From contig CAMFKK010000208.1 in assembly GCA_945957225.1 (NCBI GenBank), positions 1 to 5,212 on the forward strand: a stretch of DNA of 5,212 nucleotides, in the 5' to 3' direction. The position numbers were made by a program, and so were the translations under genes. Of this stretch, positions 1-4,740 are shown piece by piece. This DNA is from an uncultured Sphingobacteriia bacterium (GTDB lineage Bacteria > Bacteroidota > Bacteroidia > Chitinophagales > Chitinophagaceae). Under the pieces are notes generated by a model. The model made no database searches and was not told the DNA's origin. It was given only the letters and a program-made list of their open reading frames with translations. Each line of letters starts with the position of its first letter. Within the stretch, counting starts at the first letter, position 1.

Positions 1-19
1 AACGTATTTACTGAATTTT

Positions 20-784
20 TTACTGCAATAACTTACCTAATTCATTTGTATCAGGAAATATGCCTTTCATTTGCGCCGGTGTTTGTTTTGAAGTTTTATA
101 AGTAGCTACTCCCATTGCCTTATCAAAACTTTTGATTGCAAACTCAACTACTGTATTATTTTTCTCTTTGCAAAGCACAATGCCAATACTGCTATTTTCC
201 TGCTGCAGTTTCACTTTTTCATCCAGCACATTGAGATAAAAATTGAGTTGACCGGCATCAGCAGGTTTAAATTTACCCTTCTTCAATTCAAAAGCCACCA
301 GACACTGCAGGTATCGGTTAAAAAATAATAGATCTATAAAAAATTCATCCCCATCCACTTCAAGCCGATATTGGTTCCCAATAAAGCAAAATCCCTTACC
401 CATTTGCAGGATAAAGTTTCTGATATTTAAAACGACCTGTTGTTCAATGTACCGTTCGTCTTCCAATTCGTCGCCTGCAATAAAATCGAGCAGGTACTCA
501 TCCTTGAATACTTTTAAAGCCGAGGGCTTTAAACTCTCAGACAAAGTGCCTAAAAAATTGTTGGGTAACTTACCTTCCTTTCCGTATAGGTTGTTTTCAA
601 TATGGTGTTCCAGAACTGTCAGTGACCAGAAGTTGGCTGCTGCTGACTGGATGTAGAAAATCCGCGCATCCCAAGCCTTTGTTTTGGTTAGAATGACGAA
701 ATGATGGGAGAAGCTGACACTTGTAAAAGCCTCATAAAATGCTTCATTTTCGATTAGGTTCGACAGTGCCGAACCTATTAATCT
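20..784 (-). pseudogene. C-terminal half of the split DUF1016 protein (PDDEXK catalytic domain)
   Basis: This is the part of the second frame that matches the family, about 255 residues, starting near R-L-I-G-S-A-L-S-N. It has the linker S-F-S-H-H, then T-K-T-K-A-W-D-A-R-I-F-Y-I-Q, W-S-L-T-V-L-E-H-H-I, K-L-P-N-N-F, F-K-D-E-Y-L-L-D-F-I, F-I-G-N-Q-Y-R-L-E-V and the D...E-x-K active site, ending with A-M-G-V-A-T-Y and L-G-K-L-L-Q. No substitution of a key residue is apparent. The frame is open upstream to 958, but that stretch overlaps the N-terminal domain out of phase and does not resemble the family. There is no ATG between 784 and the middle of the domain, so it depends on the upstream half for translation. 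Confidence 0.6.
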
Positions 785-830
785 ACTCTCACTTGGCCAG
801 CTAATTGGTTCGACGGCGTCGAACCTATTA
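757..830. repeat. Two palindrome-bearing direct repeats, 50 bp apart
   Basis: The copies at 757-780 and 807-830 match at 21 of 24 positions. Each holds a palindrome. Copy 807-825 is GGTTCGACGGCGTCGAACC, with perfect 8-bp arms and a 3-base centre. Copy 757-775 is the same with one arm mismatch. Read on the minus strand, both encode I-G-S-x-x-S-N, but in the two different frames of the split nuclease gene, because 50 is not a multiple of three. They bracket the interval in which the reading frame is lost. Confidence 0.85.
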
Positions 831-1122
831 CAAGATGGGGGCCATAGGCATCTGAAAATAGCCGTATTTTTTTGAGATTGCCAGAAGAAAATCCCTTTAG
901 CCCTGGGAGTTCTTTCTGTAGGTCTACAGATATCTGGTCGAGAACTTTGGCGCCCCATTTTTGAACCCTAATTTTGTCCGAAATCATTAGGCCGGTTCTA
1001 AAATAGAGCATCAACTGTTCTCTGTTCGCTAACCTTGCAGCCACATAGCGGCTCTGCACAATTTGTTGCTTAATGGATTGAATAAAGTCAATGTAGCCTT
1101 TGTCAATTTTCATATTTGCCAT
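778..1122 (-). CDS. N-terminal half of the split DUF1016 protein (DUF1016_N domain)
   Basis: This 114-residue frame carries the helical N-terminal DUF1016 domain. Its family signature is W-G-A-K-V-L-D-Q-I-S near residues 56-65, then P-G-L-K-G-F-S-S-G-N-L-K-K-I-R near 73-87. The ATG at 1120-1122 is the likely start. An alternative is the ATG three codons downstream, which gives M-K-I-D-K-G-Y. No clear Shine-Dalgarno sequence precedes either, as is usual in Bacteroidetes. The last 14 or so residues lie in the repeat region and end at a stop codon formed where the second palindromic repeat begins. If translated alone, it would give a domain without any nuclease residues. Confidence 0.6.
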   Translation of the reverse strand: MANMKIDKGYIDFIQSIKQQIVQSRYVAARLANREQLMLYFRTGLMISDKIRVQKWGAKVLDQISVDLQKELPGLKGFSSGNLKKIRLFSDAYGPHLVIGSTPSNQLAGQVRVD

Positions 1123-1154
1123 TTTCGTTTAAGTATTTGTTGAAAAATAAAATC

Positions 1155-1201
1155 CCTAAAGCGTTGATTGCTAAGCAACAATGCTAGCCAATCGCTTTAG
1201 G
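1155..1201. repeat. Imperfect inverted repeat
   Basis: CCTAAAGCG at 1155-1163 is exactly complementary to CGCTTTAGG at 1193-1201. After a 3-base bulge, the inner ATTGCTA (1167-1173) pairs with TAGCCAAT (1185-1192) with one bulged base. The structure sits about 30 bp upstream of the nuclease start codon, where it could fold in the leader of that mRNA or act as a protein-binding site. Confidence 0.6.
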
Positions 1202-1232
1202 TCCATTATAAATAAGTTCGAAAATTGTACAG

Positions 1233-1300
1233 GGAGGACGACCAACAAGCAGCCGCTCAACGAAAGTTGAGCGGCTGCTTTGTTGAGGCCCCCCACCTCC
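1233..1300. repeat. Strong hairpin, 15-bp perfect stem with GAAA loop
   Basis: AAGCAGCCGCTCAAC (1247-1261) and GTTGAGCGGCTGCTT (1266-1280) are perfectly complementary around the loop GAAA (1262-1265), a GNRA-type tetraloop when read on the plus strand. After one bulged T the stem gains four more pairs (1243-1246 with 1282-1285). GGAGG (1233-1237) can pair with CCTCC (1296-1300) to close it. No U-tract follows on either strand and no gene ends here, so it does not look like an ordinary terminator. A structured RNA element or a REP/MITE-like palindromic insertion fits better. Confidence 0.75.
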
Positions 1301-1330
1301 AGGATCAGCGAGCGCATGCGAGCTAATCCT
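1301..1330. repeat. Small inverted repeat next to the main hairpin
   Basis: AGGATCAGC (1301-1309) pairs with GCTAATCCT (1322-1330) except for one central mismatch. The loop contains the self-complementary CGCATGCG (1313-1320). It directly abuts the closing CCTCC of the large hairpin, so the two probably belong to one palindromic unit. Confidence 0.5.
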
Positions 1331-1487
1331 GGCATGCTGTCCAAATATAAAATCTCATTCATTTAAAATCTTCGCTACAGTAAACTCGCGCAGCGAGCCC
1401 AGTCTTATTATCCACGCAAACAATCACCTCCCGCAACGAGCCATCTTTTTCAAACAAGCCCCCGGTTCCACAAACCTAGATTATTCG

Positions 1488-1495
1488 TATTTTAG
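1488..1495 (+). promoter_or_regulatory. Possible Bacteroidetes-type -7 box
   Basis: TATTTTAG matches the Bacteroidetes -7 consensus TAnnTTTG at all but one fixed position and lies about 37 bp upstream of the outer-membrane protein start codon. No good -33 TTG is seen at the expected distance, so this is only a candidate. Confidence 0.2.
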
Positions 1496-1532
1496 CCGCG
1501 AATTCTCCCCAGAAAATCATTAATTCTATTTC

Positions 1533-2438
1533 ATGAAACGCATCATTTTATTTTTTCTTCTAGCCTCTATATTCTTTTTTTCCAACACCGCCATTGCACA
1601 ACAAGAAGAAAAAAAATCCAAACCCTTCAAACTAAAATTGGGTTACAGTAGCAATCAAATTTTTAACGGAAGAGCAGATTCTCTAGAAGTGCCCTACCTA
1701 ACTGGCTCTTTTAAATATCTGGACAAATCAGGCTTCTACGCCAAAACCAGTTTGTCTTATTTAACCAGTTCCTATGCTAATAGAATTGACTTGATTGGTT
1801 TGGGTATTGGATATCAAAAATTATTTAATGATCAGTTTCTCATATCAGCTTCATTTGATAAGAATTTTTATAATTCCAATAGCTTTTCTGTGAGTTCAGA
1901 AATCCTGGGTAATGCGGGCTTGAATTTTTACTACTTGAATGATTATGTTGATCTTGGAACCAGTCTGGGAGCCAATTTTACCACGGGTAAATCCGATATG
2001 AGCATTTCCTTTGACGCATCACACGAATTCAGTTTTGGCAATGACAATTGGAGTATTGAACCAACTGCCAATGTGAATTTCTCTACCAGGTATTATAGTG
2101 AACTCTATAGCAATACCAGAACCACCAAAACATCCAATTCTGGTTCGCAGGTAAGGGGTACTGATACTCAAACAAAACAAACAATTGGTGCCGGTGATCT
2201 AACTTTACTGAATTATGAGTTCTCTTTACCAATCTATTATTATGGAAACAATTTTGGTGCATGGATTTCTCCGGCTTATTCTATTGCACAGAATCCAGCT
2301 CTGATTCTTACCACCACTACATCTACCAGAACCAGTGGTGGTAATGGTCAGCCTCAAACCACCACTACAAGTTCTTACAGCACTGAAAAAATCCAAAACT
2401 ATTTTTATGTGGAAGCTGGGGTATATATCAAGTTCTAA
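1533..2438 (+). CDS. Probable outer-membrane beta-barrel protein, function unknown
   Basis: The 301-residue product begins with a clear signal peptide: K-R, a hydrophobic phenylalanine/leucine-rich core, and likely cleavage after A-I-A before Q-Q near residue 22. The mature part has many alternating amphipathic segments rich in Tyr, Phe, Ser, Asn and Gly (for example S-G-F-Y-A-K-T-S-L-S-Y-L) and ends in Y-I-K-F. A C-terminal aromatic residue is typical of outer-membrane barrels. Two long Ser/Thr-rich stretches, about residues 193-216 and 260-284, are probably surface loops or periplasmic turns. The signal peptide fixes the ATG at 1533. The gene stands alone, with a terminator just downstream. 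I cannot assign a ligand or named family. Porin-like or assembly roles are open, and the barrel call rests on composition and pattern only. Confidence 0.75.
   Translation: MKRIILFFLLASIFFFSNTAIAQQEEKKSKPFKLKLGYSSNQIFNGRADSLEVPYLTGSFKYLDKSGFYAKTSLSYLTSSYANRIDLIGLGIGYQKLFNDQFLISASFDKNFYNSNSFSVSSEILGNAGLNFYYLNDYVDLGTSLGANFTTGKSDMSISFDASHEFSFGNDNWSIEPTANVNFSTRYYSELYSNTRTTKTSNSGSQVRGTDTQTKQTIGAGDLTLLNYEFSLPIYYYGNNFGAWISPAYSIAQNPALILTTTTSTRTSGGNGQPQTTTTSSYSTEKIQNYFYVEAGVYIKF
2308..2369 (+). repeat. Direct and inverted repeats inside the Thr-rich loop coding region
   Basis: TTACCACCACT (2308-2318) is perfectly complementary to AGTGGTGGTAA (2334-2344), a possible 11-bp stem with a 15-base loop. ACCACCACTACA occurs at 2310-2321 and again at 2358-2369, exactly 48 bp apart and in frame, each encoding T-T-T-T. 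The arrangement suggests in-frame expansion of a surface loop by local duplication (inference). Confidence 0.6.
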
Positions 2439-2455
2439 TTTTCAAGTATAGGAAT

Positions 2456-2487
2456 AAAAAAAGCAGATTATCAGAATCTGCTTTTTT
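2456..2487. terminator. Bidirectional rho-independent terminator
   Basis: AAGCAGATT (2461-2469) pairs perfectly with AATCTGCTT (2475-2483) around a 5-base loop. A run of A precedes the stem and a run of T follows it (T 2482-2487), so it has a U-tract whichever strand is transcribed. It lies between the stop codons of two converging genes (2438 and 2506), exactly where a shared terminator is expected. Confidence 0.85.
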
Positions 2488-2505
2488 GTAAATATGAATT
2501 GGAAA

Positions 2506-2814
2506 TTATGCGCCAGTTCCTGTTTTAGATTTTTTCTCTTTGCCTTCTTTCCCTTCCTTGCCTTCATGTTTGCCTTCTTTGCCTTCGTGTTTGGCATCCT
2601 TGCTATCATGCTTGGCTTCTTTTCCCTCATGTTTGGCTTCATGAGCTTCATGCTTGGCTTCTTTTGCTTCGTGTTTAGCTTCTTTAGCCTCATGCTTTGC
2701 TTCTTTAGCCTCGTGTTTTGCTTCAGATTTTTTTCCTTCTTTACCAGAAGACTGTGCCATTGATGTAAAGGCAAGCATCAAAGCCATAGCAGATAAGAAT
2801 ACGGTCTTTTTCAT
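2506..2814 (-). CDS. Small exported His/Lys/Glu heptad-repeat protein
   Basis: The 102-residue product has a signal peptide (M-K-K-T-V-F-L-S-A, cleavage likely after S-M-A before Q21). Residues 33-88 are eight tandem heptads of the form K-H-E-A-K-E-A, becoming glycine-rich (K-H-E-G-K-E-G) towards the end, with a short K-E-G-K-E-K-K and T-G-T-G-A tail. There are nine histidines, eight of them at position 2 of the heptads. The mature protein is almost entirely K, E, H, A, G and S and should be soluble in the periplasm or outside the cell. The Ala-rich repeats could form a charged single helix with histidines spiralling round it. Metal binding or polyanion binding is possible but not shown. The frame is open to an upstream ATG at 2859, but the signal peptide decides the start at 2814. 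I recognise no named family. Confidence 0.8.
   Translation of the reverse strand: MKKTVFLSAMALMLAFTSMAQSSGKEGKKSEAKHEAKEAKHEAKEAKHEAKEAKHEAHEAKHEGKEAKHDSKDAKHEGKEGKHEGKEGKEGKEKKSKTGTGA
2551..2718 (-). repeat. Eight 21-bp tandem repeats encoding heptads
   Basis: Eight contiguous 21-bp units each encode a variant of K-H-E-A-K-E-A. The first three units, at the N-terminal end, encode identical heptads. Later ones drift (K-H-E-A-H-E-A, K-H-D-S-K-D-A, K-H-E-G-K-E-G). The unit length is a multiple of three, so copy-number changes keep the frame. The repeat also keeps the opposite strand open, which produces false membrane-like reading frames. Confidence 0.85.
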
Positions 2815-2856
2815 GATTCTTTTTGTTTTGTTTGAATGATAGATTTCTAAATTAAG

Positions 2857-2901
2857 CAATGAATTTGACAGCCGATGTTAAAAAACCATCAAAATTCATT
2901 G
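2857..2901. promoter_or_regulatory. AT-rich inverted repeat between divergent genes, possible operator
   Basis: CAATGAATTTGA (2857-2868) is complementary to TCAAAATTCATTG (2889-2901) with a single bulged base and a 20-base spacer. It lies in the 155-bp gap between the heptad-protein gene and the lipoprotein gene, which start in opposite directions. It could bind a dimeric regulator or simply be part of the promoters. No T-tract makes it a terminator. Confidence 0.35.
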
Positions 2902-2926
2902 GTAACTAAGTGGTTAGATACTTTAG
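2899..2926 (+). promoter_or_regulatory. Candidate Bacteroidetes promoter for the lipoprotein gene
   Basis: TTG (2899-2901) followed 17 bases later by TACTTTAG (2919-2926) approximates the Bacteroidetes -33 TTG / -7 TAnnTTTG pattern, with one mismatch in the -7 box and slightly short spacing. It ends about 43 bp before the ATG at 2970, a reasonable leader length. Confidence 0.25.
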
Positions 2927-2969
2927 GCTTGGAAAATGTTGCCTGAATATTTTTTTATAAATTTATGAT

Positions 2970-3485
2970 ATGAATAAATTAAAGCATAAGTACCTGATTC
3001 TTTGGCTTTGTGCATGTCCTTTTTTTTGGGCTTGTAAAAAAGACAATTTACAAGCAGGTGAAAAACTAGAAATCTATTTACTCAGTACCACCCAATTTGT
3101 CTCTGGTGCTTGTCAGGTAGATCCCAGTAAATCTCTTGTGCAAGACAGTGCTTTTATAAAGAATGAAGACATTCTATCTTATTCAAGTAGTAGCTACCAA
3201 TTTATTTTTACTAAATCGGCATACGATAAAATCAAGACCCTTAACCCTAGAACCGTATTGGTTGTTGCTGTAGACAAGCAGTTAATTTATTATAGTGTTT
3301 ATTTTCCCATTTACTTTAATTCTATCTGCGACAAATCAATTGTATGGGATTTTAACCTAGATGCAAGCAATGGAATTACTATGAAGTTGGGTTATCCTGG
3401 CATGATTCAAGGAAGTACCATTACTGATAACAGAAATGATCCCACCATTTTAGCTACCCTCAAAAGACAAGGAAAGTTATTATAG
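2970..3485 (+). CDS. Predicted lipoprotein, function unknown
   Basis: The 171-residue protein has a lipoprotein signal: a lysine-rich start, a hydrophobic stretch I-L-W-L-C-A-C-P-F-F-W-A, then C22 followed by K-K-D-N. C22 is the likely lipidated cysteine. C16 in L-C-A-C is a less likely alternative. Acidic or lysine-rich residues right after the cysteine are common in Bacteroidetes lipoproteins. The mature part is mixed alpha/beta, with two further cysteines (C48 and C120) that could form a disulfide. I recognise no domain. The gene ends 33 bp before a membrane-bound LuxR-type regulator on the same strand, with no terminator between, so the two are probably co-transcribed. A role as the envelope partner of that regulator is possible but rests on position only. 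Confidence 0.75.
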   Translation: MNKLKHKYLILWLCACPFFWACKKDNLQAGEKLEIYLLSTTQFVSGACQVDPSKSLVQDSAFIKNEDILSYSSSSYQFIFTKSAYDKIKTLNPRTVLVVAVDKQLIYYSVYFPIYFNSICDKSIVWDFNLDASNGITMKLGYPGMIQGSTITDNRNDPTILATLKRQGKLL

Positions 3486-3518
3486 CAAATCTATGATCTT
3501 ACCTGTTTTTGTTGTATT

Positions 3519-4013
3519 TTGAAAATAGCAAAATCAGATCATATCAAAACCATTTTCAAAAACAAACTGCCCCTCTTATATGGCATCGCGCTAGCTGCTA
3601 TTTTGTTTTTAATAAAATGGTTGGAATACCAATTCGTGATTATTGATCATGCTTTAGAAATTTATATTGGGGCCATTGCATTAATCTTTACAGCCTTGGG
3701 AATCTGGTTGCCATTAAAACTGAGCAAACCCAAACTTCAAACAGTAGTAATAGAAAAAGAAGTCTACCTGCAAAAGCAAGACCCGGATTATGTTCCGGAT
3801 GAACAGCAGCTGTTGAAAATGGGCATTAGTAGAAGGGAATGGGAGGTCTTATCCTTAATGTCTCAGGGGCTCAGTAATCAGGAAATTGCCAATCAGTTAT
3901 ATGTTTCTCTCAACACGGTGAAAACCCATGGGTCCAATCTGTTTTTAAAACTAGAAGTTAAAAGAAGAACCCAAGCCATTGAGAAGGGAAAGCGAATGGG
4001 ACTAATTGGATAA
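3519..4013 (+). CDS. Membrane-anchored LuxR-family (GerE-type HTH) transcription regulator
   Basis: The 164-residue product has two predicted membrane helices (about residues 17-36 and 47-66), a charged linker (about 75-98), and a C-terminal LuxR/GerE DNA-binding domain from about 103 to 163. The domain shows I-S-R-R-E-W-E-V-L, then G-L-S-N-Q-E-I-A-N-Q-L, the recognition helix S-L-N-T-V-K-T-H, and K-L-E-V-K-R-R-T-Q-A. There is no receiver, PAS or autoinducer domain. With two membrane spans, both ends should lie in the cytoplasm. The start must be TTG at 3519 (or another non-ATG codon), because the frame is closed by the lipoprotein's stop codon upstream and the first ATG, at residue 101, would remove the membrane part. 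It probably shares a transcript with the upstream lipoprotein gene and may regulate its neighbours (inference). Confidence 0.85.
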   Translation: MKIAKSDHIKTIFKNKLPLLYGIALAAILFLIKWLEYQFVIIDHALEIYIGAIALIFTALGIWLPLKLSKPKLQTVVIEKEVYLQKQDPDYVPDEQQLLKMGISRREWEVLSLMSQGLSNQEIANQLYVSLNTVKTHGSNLFLKLEVKRRTQAIEKGKRMGLIG

Positions 4014-4122
4014 TTCAGTAATGCTTTTGTATGATTTCTACAATTTTCTAGTGAAATCACCCAAAAGTATGAGTGATATTATATTTTAAGACTTGATTTT
4101 TACAGCAAACAAAATAACCAAC

Positions 4123-4644
4123 ATGAAAAAGACAGTCATTGTATGCGGGCTAATTGCGGGCCTAATTAGTTCTTCCTTATTTATTGGATTAATGTTACTT
4201 GGAAAAGCAGGTGACATGAATTTCAAAAATGGGATGGTATATGGATTCTCCTTAATGATCCTTGCCTTCTCTTTGATTTTTGTAGGAACCAAATCTGTTC
4301 GGGATCAAAATGGGGGAACCATCAGTTTTGGAAAAGCCTTTCTGGTTGGATTATATATTAGCCTGATTGCATCAACCGTTTATGTATTGGTATGGATGAT
4401 TGATCTGAACCTCTTTATTCCTGATTTTGCTGAAAAATATGGAGCTCATATTTTAGACCAATTAAAAGCAACAGGTGCCAGTCAGGCTGCCATTGCCAGC
4501 AAAGCAACAGAACTAGCCAATTTCAAGAAAATGTATGATAGTCCTGTCTTTGTTGTGCTAATGACTTATGTAGAAATCTTACCGGTTGGGATCCTGGTTT
4601 CTTTGATCAGTGCCTTGTTAATGAAACGAAAAACCAAGGCTTAA
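4123..4644 (+). CDS. DUF4199 family inner-membrane protein
   Basis: The 173-residue protein has four likely membrane helices (about residues 5-26, 37-56, 72-94 and 141-166). It carries the family-like segment G-T-K-S-V-R-D-Q-N-G-G-T-I-S-F-G-K-A-F near 55-73, followed by a long loop before the last helix and a basic C-terminus (M-K-R-K-T-K-A). DUF4199 proteins are common in Bacteroidetes and have no established function. The ATG at 4123 is preferred over an in-frame TTG at 4093, because M-K-K-T-V starts directly before the first helix. It lies 109 bp after the LuxR-type regulator on the same strand, which makes it a plausible target or partner of that regulator (inference). Confidence 0.85.
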   Translation: MKKTVIVCGLIAGLISSSLFIGLMLLGKAGDMNFKNGMVYGFSLMILAFSLIFVGTKSVRDQNGGTISFGKAFLVGLYISLIASTVYVLVWMIDLNLFIPDFAEKYGAHILDQLKATGASQAAIASKATELANFKKMYDSPVFVVLMTYVEILPVGILVSLISALLMKRKTKA

Positions 4645-4740
4645 AACTTGCTTAACTGTTTCACTGTGAAATACTTAGTTTAAATTGTGGTGCCATACAG
4701 CAGTTAGCGCCTAGATGGTATCATACTTTAAACGCCTCCA

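Larger units (their letters stand above)
20..1122 (-). pseudogene. DUF1016/YhcG-type PDDEXK nuclease, split by a frameshift
   Basis: Two minus-strand frames together make one protein of the DUF1016 (YhcG) family, predicted PDDEXK-fold nucleases that are often found near restriction-modification genes. The N-terminal domain reads from 1122 in one frame and stops at TAA 778-780. The C-terminal nuclease domain continues in the -1 frame to TAA 20-22. The catalytic residues are present: D in F-I-D-L-L-F (332-334) and E-x-K in F-E-L-K-K-G (E at 287-289, K at 281-283), followed by the conserved A-G-Q-L-N-F-Y-L. The N-terminal frame still looks like the family as far as L-F-S-D-A-Y, so the shift lies between about 840 and 778. 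The joined length, roughly 360 residues, fits an intact family member. No good internal start exists for the C-terminal half. A pseudogene is the simplest reading. A sequencing error or recoding remains possible, because the catalytic domain shows no decay. Confidence 0.8.
1123..1532. other. 410-bp divergent intergenic region, palindrome-rich
   Basis: This stretch separates the start of the minus-strand nuclease gene from the start of the plus-strand outer-membrane protein gene. I see no convincing gene in it. It contains an imperfect inverted repeat (1155-1201), a very strong hairpin (1233-1300), a smaller hairpin (1301-1330) and a short one, CTCGC-GCA-GCGAG (1385-1397). The octamer CAGCGAGC occurs at 1306-1313 and again at 1391-1398. 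The part from about 1230 to 1470 is visibly richer in G and C than the flanking genes, which hints at separately acquired DNA. Two short overlapping minus-strand frames cross it (see findings) but resemble nothing I recognise. Confidence 0.7.

Noticed and set aside
447..656. Plus-strand frame of 69 codons
   Set aside because: Lies wholly antisense to the conserved nuclease domain and has no independent support.
757..825. tRNA T-arm resemblance of the GGTTCGA motif
   Set aside because: No acceptor, D or anticodon arms nearby. The motif is within a coding linker.
867..873. Run of seven A on the coding strand inside the nuclease gene as the frameshift or slippage site
   Set aside because: The N-terminal frame still matches the family after this run (K-I-R-L-F-S-D-A-Y), while the alternative frame there does not, so the shift must lie further downstream.
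785..958. Upstream part of the long minus-strand frame beginning at 958 as real N-terminal coding sequence
   Set aside because: It overlaps the well-supported N-terminal domain out of phase and shows no family resemblance until about 784.
1243..1285. Integron attC site suggested by GCTCAAC and GTTGAGC
   Set aside because: The boxes match the attC end motifs, but they sit at the centre of the hairpin only four bases apart, opposite to the attC layout, and there is no integrase or cassette array.
2494..2763. Plus-strand Phe-rich membrane-like frame, and a similar frame at 2654-2839
   Set aside because: These are the antisense of the 21-bp heptad repeats, which keep several frames open. The minus-strand reading has a proper signal peptide.
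2442..2774. Second minus-strand frame rich in Lys and Met over the heptad gene
   Set aside because: Out-of-frame reading of the same repeats that runs through the terminator. No signal peptide.
4032..4059. Inverted repeat TGATTTC/GAAATCA upstream of the DUF4199 gene
   Set aside because: Seven base pairs with a 14-base spacer is expected by chance in AT-rich DNA. Too weak to call an operator.
4086..4292. Minus-strand 68-codon frame
   Set aside because: Antisense to the DUF4199 gene, with no support of its own.
4654..4680. Possible terminator after the DUF4199 gene (TTTCA-CTG-TGAAA with outer AACT/AGTT)
   Set aside because: The stem is short and AT-rich, interrupted, and lacks a clear T-run.
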